Positions 55,624 to 63,495 of a DNA stretch of 64,000 bases are shown here, one piece after another. Position numbers and translations under genes: made by a program. Origin of the DNA: UBA6080 sp964607515. GTDB taxonomy: Bacteria > Fermentibacterota > Fermentibacteria > Fermentibacterales > JCC-6. The stretch spans positions 1 to 64,000 of the forward strand of contig CAZSKU010000002.1 of the NCBI GenBank assembly GCA_964607515.1, given 5' to 3'. The notes beneath the pieces were generated by a model. It saw only the letters and a list, made by a program, of their open reading frames with translations, searched no databases and was not told where the DNA came from. Every line of letters begins with the position of its first letter. Within the stretch, counting starts at the first letter, position 1.

Positions 55624-56521
55624 CCCTCAGACCGGGCCCGGTGCGAAAGACTATCTCCACCGGCGGCGACGGGAAGGTCTGAAGCTCGCCGTCCAGTTCC
55701 ATGAGCAACTCTCCCCGGGGCTCCACCCTGAAGGTTTCGGCCCGGTGGCTTCGGGCCTGGGGCAGTTCCATCAGGCTTCCGTCGAACACCCGGGGGATGT
55801 TGGCCGCTATGGTGGAAAAGCCCACGGGAAGGATCCAGACAGCGTCAAGCAGGCCATCGTCGGGAACCGCCCCCGGGGAGAGGCTCATGCCTCCGCCGCT
55901 GTAACGGCCGACGCCCAGGGTAAGGGTGAAGTACTCCCCCGAAAGGAGTTCGACGCCCCGGGAGGAGATCAGAGCCCTCCAGACAGGCGGGGACAGGGCT
56001 GAAACTCCAAGGGAGATCAGGTAGCCGCTCTTGCCCATGGGCAGGATTTTCCTGAGGGCCAGAGTTCTGCGGAGAACGAAGGCGTCGAACCCCATTCCCG
56101 CGGAGTTGAGGAAGAACCGGGATTCACCGTCCGCCAGACAAATTCCGGTGTCCACCCGCCGGGTGAATCCCATTTTCATCAGCCGGACCGCCCCGGAGAT
56201 GGATTGGGGAATGCCGAGGCTTCTGATCCAGTCGTTGCCGGTTCCCGAGGGTATCTGGGCCAGCACCGGGGGGGTATCCATGGAGCACAGTGCCGAGGCA
56301 GCCGTGGAGAGGGTTCCGTCGCCTCCGTATACGGCAAGCCCGTCGAAGCCGTCCGCCCGGGAGGATGCCGCCAGTTCGGCTGTATTCCGGGGGCAGCAGG
56401 TGAAAACCTCTTCGAAGGAGATACCCAGGGACGAGAGCAGGGTTCTGGCGGAGGGCCAGCGGCGGCCCGCACGGCCGCCGGCGGCCGCGGGATTCACGAT
56501 GACGCGCCAGATTCCCTGCAT
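55529..56521 (-). CDS. Diacylglycerol kinase-like lipid kinase (YegS/DgkB family)
   Basis: A 330-residue lipid kinase. N-terminal IWRVIVNPAAAGGRAGRRW, the ATP-binding GLAVYGGDGTLSTAASAL, AQIPSGTGNDWIRSLGIP and the DAG_kinase beta-sandwich (FFLNSAGMGFDAFV, GVGRYSGGGMSLSPGAVPDDGLLDAVW) are clear. It phosphorylates diacylglycerol or a related lipid. I chose ATG at 56521, because the upstream frame overlaps the rex regulatory region. No ribosome site precedes it; a CATATT lies six bases upstream, so it may be leaderless. The last 30 residues are antisense to the HAD gene and look like extra sequence. Confidence 0.88.
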   Translation of the reverse strand: MQGIWRVIVNPAAAGGRAGRRWPSARTLLSSLGISFEEVFTCCPRNTAELAASSRADGFDGLAVYGGDGTLSTAASALCSMDTPPVLAQIPSGTGNDWIRSLGIPQSISGAVRLMKMGFTRRVDTGICLADGESRFFLNSAGMGFDAFVLRRTLALRKILPMGKSGYLISLGVSALSPPVWRALISSRGVELLSGEYFTLTLGVGRYSGGGMSLSPGAVPDDGLLDAVWILPVGFSTIAANIPRVFDGSLMELPQARSHRAETFRVEPRGELLMELDGELQTFPSPPVEIVFRTGPGLRVIAPEESEYSQAPPGCGPGTPPPTREASPGE

Positions 56522-56527
56522 GGGCCG

Positions 56528-56556
56528 AATATGTGTAAAAGCGACGGGGTTGACGA
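56528..56556 (-). promoter_or_regulatory. Promoter candidate for the diacylglycerol-kinase-like gene
   Basis: On the minus strand TCGTCA (plus 56551-56556) and CATATT (plus 56528-56533) are 17 bases apart. The -10 ends six bases before the ATG, so transcription would begin at or beside the start codon. The -35 overlaps the -35 of the divergent rex promoter, so the two promoters would compete for the same DNA. Confidence 0.5.
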
Positions 56557-56577
56557 TGACGGAACAGGGTGTAGAAT
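56550..56577 (+). promoter_or_regulatory. rex: Promoter of the rex-hydrogenase operon
   Basis: TTGACG at 56550-56555 and TAGAAT at 56572-56577 are spaced by 16 bases, each matching five of six positions. Transcription would start near 56584, so the Rex-type operator at 56602-56619 lies about 20 bases downstream, in the leader of the rex gene. Confidence 0.7.
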
Positions 56578-56595
56578 ACCAATGCTGTGAAATTG

Positions 56596-56619
56596 GTAAC
56601 ATTGTTACAAAATGAACAA
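56596..56619. promoter_or_regulatory. Rex operator with overlapping inverted repeat
   Basis: TTGTTACAAAATGAACAA at 56602-56619 matches the Rex consensus TTGTTAA-N4-TTAACAA at 12 of 14 defined positions, with TTGTT and AACAA correctly spaced by eight bases. It lies about 24 bases before the rex start codon. GTAACATTGTTAC at 56596-56608 is a second perfect inverted repeat that overlaps it by seven bases. Rex binds such sites when NAD+/NADH is high and leaves when NADH rises, so hydrogenase expression should follow reducing pressure. Confidence 0.75.
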
Positions 56620-56642
56620 ACAGGCTGTGATTGGTGAGGAAC

Positions 56643-57278
56643 ATGAAATCAGAGATTCCCCCGAACACCGTGGAAAGGCTGAGCCTCTACCGAAGGCTTC
56701 TGGAGGCGTGGCTGGAGAAGGGAACCACCCACCTCTACTCCCACGAGATCGCCGCCATGGCCTGCGTAACCCCGGCCCAGGTCCGCAGGGACCTGATGGC
56801 GATAGGCTATAACGGAAGCCCGAGCAGGGGCTACTCGGTGGACGCCCTGGAAGACAGCATCGGCCGTTTCCTGGGAAGCGACGCCGTCCGGAAGATAGCA
56901 CTTGTGGGAATGGGAAACCTCGGAAGGGCCCTCACCACGTATTTCATTTCCCGGGTACCCAGATTCCGGATGGCCGCCGCCTTCGACAACGACCCCCGGA
57001 AAACCGGCAGGGTTATCGCCGGCTGCATAGTTCACCACATTGACGCCATACCCCGGATCATCCCCGAGGAGGGCATCAGGACCGCCGTCCTGGCCCTGCC
57101 CGCGGAGAGCGCCCAGGAGATGGCCGACACCCTGGTGAAGGCCGGCATAAAGGGAATACTCAATTACGCCCCGGTGCCCCTCAGGCTTCCGGGCGACGTT
57201 TTCCTCGAAAACCGGGATGTGACCGCCTCCCTGGAAAAGGTGGCGTTCTTTTCCGGACAGCCCCGGGAGGGTAACTGA
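56643..57278 (+). CDS. rex: Redox-sensing transcriptional repressor Rex
   Basis: A 211-residue repressor. The N-terminal winged helix (ERLSLYRRLLEAWLEKG, SHEIAAMACVTPAQVRRDL) binds the operator upstream. The Rossmann domain (KIALVGMGNLGRALTTYFI, AFDNDPRKTG) binds NADH, and the C-terminal swapped helix ends the protein. Rex senses the NADH/NAD+ ratio and commonly represses fermentation and hydrogenase genes. I chose the ATG at 56643 (MKSEIPPNTVERL); a TTG at 56631 is an alternative, as the spacing of the purine-rich stretch to the ATG is short. It leads the hydrogenase operon, four bases before the NuoE-like gene. Confidence 0.93.
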   Translation: MKSEIPPNTVERLSLYRRLLEAWLEKGTTHLYSHEIAAMACVTPAQVRRDLMAIGYNGSPSRGYSVDALEDSIGRFLGSDAVRKIALVGMGNLGRALTTYFISRVPRFRMAAAFDNDPRKTGRVIAGCIVHHIDAIPRIIPEEGIRTAVLALPAESAQEMADTLVKAGIKGILNYAPVPLRLPGDVFLENRDVTASLEKVAFFSGQPREGN

Positions 57279-57281
57279 TCC

Positions 57282-57758
57282 ATGGGCTCGACCAACGCAG
57301 TCAAGGTTCTCGAAAGGTATCCCGGCGCCGGAAGGGACAAGCTCATCCCCATCCTGCAGGACGTTCAGGAGGCGGATGGATTCCTGGGCAGGGAGGCGGT
57401 GGTCATGATCGGCAGGCACCTCGGGGTTCCAGCCAGCCAGATCTACGGCGTCGCGACATTCTACAACCAGTTCCGCTTCGAGCCCGTGGGCAGGTTCCAC
57501 ATACAGATCTGCCGGGGCACCGCCTGCCATGTGAAGGGTTCGGCCAAGCTCCTGGAGACCCTGAAGCGGGAGCTGGGGGTGGAACCCGGCCGAACCACCC
57601 GGGACGGCATGTTCAGCATAGAGGTGGTGGCGTGCATTGGAGCCTGCGGCCTGGCTCCGGTGATTTCCATCAACGGTGAGTTCCACGCCAGGGTGACTCC
57701 GGAGGAGATACCCGTGCTTCTGGAAGGCTGCCGGAAGTCTGCCCAGGAGGTGAGCTGA
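57282..57758 (+). CDS. hydC: NuoE/HydC-type [2Fe-2S] subunit of an NAD-linked hydrogenase
   Basis: A 158-residue thioredoxin-like ferredoxin. The N-terminal helical part (LIPILQDVQEADGFLGREAV, IYGVATFYNQF) is characteristic of the 24-kDa complex I subunit. The [2Fe-2S] ligands are Cys77 and Cys82 in CRGTACHVKG, and Cys118 and Cys122 in CIGACGLAP. It should pass electrons between the FMN subunit and the hydrogenase. The start ATG at 57282 lies three bases after the rex stop. In comparable multimeric [FeFe] hydrogenases this is the gamma subunit (HydC). Confidence 0.93.
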   Translation: MGSTNAVKVLERYPGAGRDKLIPILQDVQEADGFLGREAVVMIGRHLGVPASQIYGVATFYNQFRFEPVGRFHIQICRGTACHVKGSAKLLETLKRELGVEPGRTTRDGMFSIEVVACIGACGLAPVISINGEFHARVTPEEIPVLLEGCRKSAQEVS

Positions 57759-59749
57759 TGCCCCCGATAATGTGCGGCTGCTGCGACAAGTGCACCAATT
57801 CGCCGGCGATGCCGTGCCCCATGTCCGTGGAGTGCCTCGCCGACGGGCCTTTCTGTCACGACGACCCGGAGTGCCGAAACAAGAGGCTCAGGTGGAAGGA
57901 GTCGGTGGAGAAGAAAGGCTCCGGCATTCCCATTATCTTCGTGGGCGCAGGCACCTGCGGTCTCGGCGCTGGAGCCGGCGCCACCATCGGGGCGATCCGT
58001 GAATACCTGAAGGCCAGGTCCATGGAGTGTTCCCTGGTGGAGGTCGGCTGCATCGGATTCTGCGCCGTGGAACCCATCGTGGACATAAAGCTGCCGGGCA
58101 GGAACAGGATATCCTTCCACGGAGTCACCCACGACCGGGCGGCGGTGCTTCTTGAGAGCATGCTGGTGAACCGGCGGGCGCCGGAAGACATGGCGCTGCT
58201 GCAGTTCCCCGGGGAGGAGGAATCCTGGGAGGGCGTGCCGGGATTCGGCGAGCATCCGTTCTTCGCCCCCCAGACCAGATGGGTGCTGGAGAACTGCGGG
58301 ATAATGGATCCGGTGAGTATGGAGGAATACCTGGCCGCCGGGGGGTACAAGGCCTTTGCCAGGGCCCTTCGTACATTGACTCCGGAGCAGGTCTGCGACA
58401 CCGTCGAGAGCAGCGGTCTTCGGGGCAGGGGCGGCGGCGGCTTCCCCACGGGAAAGAAGTGGCGTTTCGCCCTCAATACGCCCTCGGGCACCAAATACGT
58501 GATCTGCAACGCCGACGAGGGAGACCCCGGCGCGTTCATGGACAGGGCCGTGATCGAGGGAGACCCCCACAAACTCATAGAGGGCATCGCCATAGCAGCC
58601 TATGCGGTGGGGGCCAACCACGCCTACATCTACATCCGGGCGGAGTACCCCCTGGCCGTGAAAAGGCTCAGGCATTCCCTGGAGCAGGCGGAGGCCGCGG
58701 GGCTTCTGGGAACGAACATTCTCGACAGCGGTTTCGATCTCAACGTAACCATAAAGATGGGCGCCGGAGCCTTCGTGTGCGGCGAGGAGACAGCCCTGAT
58801 CCACAGCATCGAAGGCCAGAGGGGAATGCCTTCCCCGAAACCGCCCTTCCCAGCGGTCAGCGGCCTGTTCGGAAAGCCAACCGTCATCAACAACGTGGAA
58901 ACCCTGGCCAACGTGCCCGCCATCATCGGCCGGGGGGCGGACTGGTTCCGCTCCAGGGGCACCCCGGGAAGCCCGGGCACCAAGGTGTTCGCACTCTCGG
59001 GGAAGATCGCCAATACCGGTCTCATAGAGGTTGCCATGGGAATCAGCCTCGATGAGATACTCTTCGGCATGGGCGGCGGCGTTCCCGGGGGCAAGGCCTT
59101 CAAGGCAGTCCAGATCGGCGGCCCCTCGGGGGGATGCATACCCGCGGGTCATACCGACATTCTGATTGACTACGAATCCCTGGTCTCCTTCGGGGCGATG
59201 ATGGGTTCCGGCGGACTGGTGGTGATGGATCAGGACACCTGCATGGTGGACGTGGCCAAGTTCTTCATGGACTTCATCCAGAGGGAGAGCTGCGGCAAGT
59301 GCATTCCCTGCCGGGAGGGCACCAGGAGGATGCTTGAGATCCTCAAGGCCATCACCAGGGGCTACCGGGACGAAACCAAGGAGCAGGCCCTGGAGCGGTT
59401 CCGTGGGATAGTGAACCTGGAGAGACTGGGGCAGGTCATCAGGAAGACAAGCCTCTGCGGCCTGGGCCAGACCGCTCCCAACCCTGTTCTCAGCACTCTC
59501 AGGTGGTTCAGGGACGAGTACGAGGCCCACATCTTCGACAGGAAGTGCCCCGCCGGGGTTTGCACCGGGCTGCTCACCTACTCAATAGACCCGGAGGCCT
59601 GCCGGGGGTGCACCCTCTGCGCGCGCAAGTGTCCCTCCGGCGCCATCAAGGGCGCCCGGAAGAGCCCCCATTACATCGTCGCCCAGGAGTGCGTCGGATG
59701 CGGCGCCTGCCTGGAAGTATGCCCCTTCGGCGCCGTCAGGGTTCAGTAA
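57758..59749 (+). CDS. hydB: NuoF/HydB-type NADH-binding flavoprotein with extra cysteine-rich N-terminus
   Basis: A 663-residue subunit. The first 39 residues hold eight Cys (positions 6, 8, 9, 12, 20, 26, 33, 39), starting MCGCCDKCTNSPAMPC. Next is a thioredoxin-like [2Fe-2S] domain (FVGAGTCGLGAGAG, EVGCIGFCAVEP). The NuoF core has the FMN/NADH sites RGRGGGGFPTGKKW, NADEGDPGAFMDR and GAGAYV-like GAGAFVCGEETALIHS. The 4Fe-4S site is ESCGKCIPCREGT plus SLCGLG, and two ferredoxin clusters (CRGCTLCARKCPSGA, CVGCGACLEVCPFGA) end the chain. It oxidises or reduces NAD(H) and, with ferredoxin, may bifurcate electrons. The N-terminal Cys block is the unusual part. Confidence 0.93.
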   Translation: MPPIMCGCCDKCTNSPAMPCPMSVECLADGPFCHDDPECRNKRLRWKESVEKKGSGIPIIFVGAGTCGLGAGAGATIGAIREYLKARSMECSLVEVGCIGFCAVEPIVDIKLPGRNRISFHGVTHDRAAVLLESMLVNRRAPEDMALLQFPGEEESWEGVPGFGEHPFFAPQTRWVLENCGIMDPVSMEEYLAAGGYKAFARALRTLTPEQVCDTVESSGLRGRGGGGFPTGKKWRFALNTPSGTKYVICNADEGDPGAFMDRAVIEGDPHKLIEGIAIAAYAVGANHAYIYIRAEYPLAVKRLRHSLEQAEAAGLLGTNILDSGFDLNVTIKMGAGAFVCGEETALIHSIEGQRGMPSPKPPFPAVSGLFGKPTVINNVETLANVPAIIGRGADWFRSRGTPGSPGTKVFALSGKIANTGLIEVAMGISLDEILFGMGGGVPGGKAFKAVQIGGPSGGCIPAGHTDILIDYESLVSFGAMMGSGGLVVMDQDTCMVDVAKFFMDFIQRESCGKCIPCREGTRRMLEILKAITRGYRDETKEQALERFRGIVNLERLGQVIRKTSLCGLGQTAPNPVLSTLRWFRDEYEAHIFDRKCPAGVCTGLLTYSIDPEACRGCTLCARKCPSGAIKGARKSPHYIVAQECVGCGACLEVCPFGAVRVQ

Positions 59750-59760
59750 GGAAGGTCGAG

Positions 59761-61476
59761 ATGAGAATCACTCTGAACGGAAAACCCATGGAGGCCAGGG
59801 AAGGCGAAACCATCCTCTCCGCGGCGAGAAGAATGGGGTTGGACATACCCACCCTCTGCCATATGGAGGGGCTTCCTCCGACGGGCACCTGCCGGGTCTG
59901 CGTGGTGGAGGACCGGAAGACCGGCAGACTGATACCTTCGTGCTCCTTCCCAGTGGCCGAGGGCATGGACATCGCCACCCACTCCAACCAGGCGGTCGCC
60001 GCCCGGAAGACCATCATAGAACTCCTTCTGGCGTCCCATCCGGACGACTGTCTGTACTGTCCCGGCAACGGCACCTGCGAGCTCCAGAAGTACGCCAGAG
60101 AGCTTGGGGTGCGGCAGCGCAGCTACTCGGGGGCCCGGAACCGGGTCAACCTGGACGTGTCCAGCCCCTCCATAATCCGAGATCCCGAGAAGTGCATCCT
60201 CTGCGGCCGGTGTGTGAGAGTCTGCTCCGAGGTCCAGGGGGTCTGCGCCATAGACTTCACCGGCCGGGGAAGCTCAGCCCAGGTGAGTTGTGCCTTCGAC
60301 GAGGGGCTCAACGTGTCCAGCTGCGTGAACTGCGGCCAGTGCGTGATGGTCTGCCCCACCGGGGCGCTCACCGAGCGTCGGGACGTGGACCGTGTTCTGG
60401 CGGCTCTGGACGACCCCGGGAAGACCGTGGTGGTTCAGCACGCGCCGGCGGTGTCGGTGACCCTTGCCGAGGAATTCGGCATCAAGCCCGGAAGCGACAT
60501 AGTGGACAAGATGAACGCCGCCTTCCGGCGCATGGGGTTCGACCGGGTCTTTCCCACCAGTTTCAGCGCCGACCTTACGGTGATGGAGGAGGCCCACGAA
60601 CTGGTGGAGAGGGTCAGGAAGGGCGGCCCCTTCCCTATGTTCACGAGCTGTTCCCCGGGCTGGATCAAATACCTCGAGGAGTTCCACCCGGACCTGCTGA
60701 GGAACGCCTCCTCCTGCAAAAGCCCGCAGCAGATGATGGGCGCGGTGATAAAGAGGCTCTGGGCCCCCGCCCAGGGGCTGGACGCGGGACAGGTCTTCAG
60801 CGTCTCGGTGATGCCCTGCACCGCCAAGAAGTTCGAGGCCGCGAGGCCTGAGATGGGCGGAGAGATCCCGGACGTGGACGCGGTGATAACAACCCGGGAA
60901 CTGGCCGAGATGGTTCGGATGTTCGGCATTGACATCACCTCCCTGGAAGGAGAGCCCGCGGACAGCCCCTTCGGGGACCGAAGCTCCGCGGGGAAGCTTT
61001 TCGGCGCCACCGGGGGGGTCATGGAGGCCGCCGCAAGAACCGCTTACCACATGCTCACGGGAAAGAACCTTCCGGAGCTGAGGATAGACGCGGTGCGTGG
61101 GATGGATGACGTGAAGGAAACCACCCTGAACGTAGACGGACTGGAGCTGAGGATGGCGGTGGTAAGCGGCCTGGGGAACGCCGGACGGCTTCTCCGGGAT
61201 ATAATCGAAGGGAGAAGAAACTACCATTTCGTGGAGGTGATGACCTGCCGGGGCGGGTGCATCAACGGCGGAGGGCAGCCCTTCCTGACGGATCCCGACC
61301 GGGTGAAGGCCCGAATGCAGATGCTATACGAGATAGACAGGAACGCCAGCTTGCGGGTCGCCCACGAGAATCCCTCCATAATCTCCCTGTACGGGGACTT
61401 CCTGAAGGAACCGGGAAGCCACGACGCCCACCAACTCCTTCATACCGAGTACTCCCCGAGGGAGGTGCTGAAGTAG
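59761..61476 (+). CDS. hydA: [FeFe] hydrogenase catalytic subunit HydA, L1 motif TSCSPGW
   Basis: A 571-residue hydrogenase. N-terminal [2Fe-2S] domain ligands are Cys33, 44, 47 and 61. A His-ligated [4Fe-4S] site follows (HPDDCLYCPGNGTC, His93), then two ferredoxin clusters (CILCGRCVRVC and CVNCGQCVMVC). The H-cluster domain has L1 TSCSPGW (residues 295-301), L2 MPCTAKKFE (Cys353) and L3 EVMTCRGGCINGGGQP (Cys496, Cys500). In L1 the usual Cys-Cys pair is Cys-Ser. It should make or consume H2 with electrons from HydB/HydC. The domain set matches NADH- and ferredoxin-linked trimeric hydrogenases. Maturases HydE, F and G are not in the window. Confidence 0.94.
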   Translation: MRITLNGKPMEAREGETILSAARRMGLDIPTLCHMEGLPPTGTCRVCVVEDRKTGRLIPSCSFPVAEGMDIATHSNQAVAARKTIIELLLASHPDDCLYCPGNGTCELQKYARELGVRQRSYSGARNRVNLDVSSPSIIRDPEKCILCGRCVRVCSEVQGVCAIDFTGRGSSAQVSCAFDEGLNVSSCVNCGQCVMVCPTGALTERRDVDRVLAALDDPGKTVVVQHAPAVSVTLAEEFGIKPGSDIVDKMNAAFRRMGFDRVFPTSFSADLTVMEEAHELVERVRKGGPFPMFTSCSPGWIKYLEEFHPDLLRNASSCKSPQQMMGAVIKRLWAPAQGLDAGQVFSVSVMPCTAKKFEAARPEMGGEIPDVDAVITTRELAEMVRMFGIDITSLEGEPADSPFGDRSSAGKLFGATGGVMEAAARTAYHMLTGKNLPELRIDAVRGMDDVKETTLNVDGLELRMAVVSGLGNAGRLLRDIIEGRRNYHFVEVMTCRGGCINGGGQPFLTDPDRVKARMQMLYEIDRNASLRVAHENPSIISLYGDFLKEPGSHDAHQLLHTEYSPREVLK

Positions 61477-63495
61477 ATGGCCGGGAATCCCGAGCCCCTG
61501 GTCCAGACCGTTCCCGAGAAGTGCAAGGTGTGCTACACCTGTGTGAGGGAATGCCCCGCCAAGGCCATCCGGATACTGGAGGGCCAGGCGGAGGTGGTCA
61601 CCGAGAGGTGCATCGCCTGCGGCAACTGCGTCCGGGTCTGCACCAGGGGAGCCAAGAAGGCCAGGGTGAACATATCCGACGTGGAGGAGCTTCTTGCGTC
61701 GGGCCGCAGGGTGGCCGCCATGGTAGCCCCGAGCTACCCGGCGGACTTTCCCAGAATCCCTCCCAGGAAGTTCGTGGGAATGCTGAACAAGCTGGGTTTT
61801 CATCCCGTTACCGAGGTGGCCTTCGGAGCCGACCTGGTGGCCAACGCCTACAGGAAACTACTGAGGGATCATCCCGACAACCACTACATCGCGGTGAACT
61901 GCCCGGCGGTGGTGACCTACGTGGAGAAGTACATGCCCCAGCTCATCCCCTTCCTGGCCCCGGTGGTGTCACCCATGGTGGCGGAGGCCAGGGTCGTAAG
62001 GAAGTTCTACGGGGATGACACCGCGGTGGTGTTCATAGGGCCGTGCATAGCCAAGAAGGACGAGGCCCCGGAGGAGGTGGACCAGGTGCTCACCTTCATT
62101 GAGCTCCAGGAGATGTTCAGACTCCGGGGAATCACCCCGGAAGACGTCCAGGAGGCGTCCTTCAATCCACCCACTCCCGGTCTGGGAACCGTGTTCCCCA
62201 TCAGCGGCGGCATGCTTCAGGCGGCGGACATCAAGGAGGACCTTGTCTCCGGAGACATAGTCACCGCCGAGGGCAGAACGGGCTTCGTGGAGGCATTGAA
62301 GGAGTTCGAGAACGAGGACATGGAGGCCAGGCTCCTGGAGCTGCTGTGCTGCGACGGGTGCATCATGGGACCGGGCATGTCCTCCAGGGACCCCATCTTC
62401 CGGCGCCGTGCCAGGATCAGCCAGTACGCCAAGACCCGTCTGAACGAAATCAACTTCAACCACTGGAACGTCGCCATGGAAAGGTCCTCGGAGCTGGACC
62501 TGGAACGGGGTTTCCGGGAGAGGGACACCCGGCTGGCCTCTCCCGAGGACGGCGAAATCAAGGGAATCCTACAGAGGATGGGCAAGTTCACCCCCGAAGA
62601 CGAACTGAACTGCGGGGCTTGCGGGTACGACACCTGCCGGGAGCACGCGGTGGCAATTCTCAAAGGCCTGGCGGAAAGCGAGATGTGCCTGCCCTACGCC
62701 ATAGACCAGCTCAAACTTACAGTGGACGAACTGGCGGGCACCAAGGTGGCCCTGAAACACGCCGAGAAGATGGCCGGCATGGGACAGCTGGCGGCGGGCA
62801 TAGCCCACGAGGTGAACAACCCCCTGGGGGTGGTTCTCATGTACGCCCATACCCTGCTGGACGAGAGGTCCGAACAGGACCCCGAACTGGCCGAGGATCT
62901 GAGGACCATCGCGGTGCACGCCGACCGGTGCAAGAAGATAGTGGCGGGGCTACTGGACTTCGCCAGGCAGAACAAGGTGTCCCGGAGCGATGTGGACCTG
63001 CCGGCCTTCGCGGCCAAGGTCGCGGGCGACCTGCCCAGGCCGGAAGGGGTCGAACTCCTCGTGGAAAACAGGATGAAGGATCCCCGGGTCAGCCTGGACG
63101 ACGACCAGTTCGCCCAGGTGGTTATCAACCTGGTGCAGAACGCCTACCAGGTGATGCCCCTTGGGGGAAGGCTGACTCTTTCCTTCGAGGACCGGGACAA
63201 CAGGGTGAGCATGAAGGTTTCCGACACGGGAACGGGCATCAATCCAGAGAACATGAAGAAGATCTTCGAGCCCTTCTTCACCACCAAGCCCCGGGGAAAG
63301 GGAACCGGACTGGGGCTGGCGGTGACCTACGGCATCGTTAAAATGCACAGGGGGAGCATTACCGCTGTTTCAAACACCGACCCGGTGAAGGGGCCCACGG
63401 GAACCACGTTCACGGTGACCCTGCCCCGGAGGGTGAGTGAGGATGAAGGAAGGAACGCCAATGAAGGATCGCCTGACAGTACTTCTGGTGGATGA
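61477..63495 (+). CDS. Hydrogenase-like iron-sulfur sensor histidine kinase
   Basis: A 672-residue fusion. Residues 10-60 carry two [4Fe-4S] clusters (CKVCYTCVRECP and CIACGNCVRVC). Residues 75-310 are a hydrogenase-like domain with degenerate H-cluster motifs: NCPAVVTYVEKYMP (Cys142) for L1, GPCIAKKDE (Cys190) for L2 and CCDGCIMGPG for L3. An additional Cys motif, CGACGYDTC (residues 379-387) with Cys404, precedes a complete histidine kinase: H-box GIAHEVNNPLG (His444), N-box NLVQNAYQVM, G boxes DTGTGI and KGTGLGLAV. It probably senses redox or H2 state through metal clusters. It starts right after hydA and is followed by two response regulators. Confidence 0.9.
   Translation: MAGNPEPLVQTVPEKCKVCYTCVRECPAKAIRILEGQAEVVTERCIACGNCVRVCTRGAKKARVNISDVEELLASGRRVAAMVAPSYPADFPRIPPRKFVGMLNKLGFHPVTEVAFGADLVANAYRKLLRDHPDNHYIAVNCPAVVTYVEKYMPQLIPFLAPVVSPMVAEARVVRKFYGDDTAVVFIGPCIAKKDEAPEEVDQVLTFIELQEMFRLRGITPEDVQEASFNPPTPGLGTVFPISGGMLQAADIKEDLVSGDIVTAEGRTGFVEALKEFENEDMEARLLELLCCDGCIMGPGMSSRDPIFRRRARISQYAKTRLNEINFNHWNVAMERSSELDLERGFRERDTRLASPEDGEIKGILQRMGKFTPEDELNCGACGYDTCREHAVAILKGLAESEMCLPYAIDQLKLTVDELAGTKVALKHAEKMAGMGQLAAGIAHEVNNPLGVVLMYAHTLLDERSEQDPELAEDLRTIAVHADRCKKIVAGLLDFARQNKVSRSDVDLPAFAAKVAGDLPRPEGVELLVENRMKDPRVSLDDDQFAQVVINLVQNAYQVMPLGGRLTLSFEDRDNRVSMKVSDTGTGINPENMKKIFEPFFTTKPRGKGTGLGLAVTYGIVKMHRGSITAVSNTDPVKGPTGTTFTVTLPRRVSEDEGRNANEGSPDSTSGG

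Noticed and set aside
61477..63495. The hydrogenase-like kinase as a second catalytic hydrogenase
   Set aside because: Its L1 and L3 surroundings lack the residues of catalytic enzymes and it is fused to a complete histidine kinase, so a sensory role is more likely.
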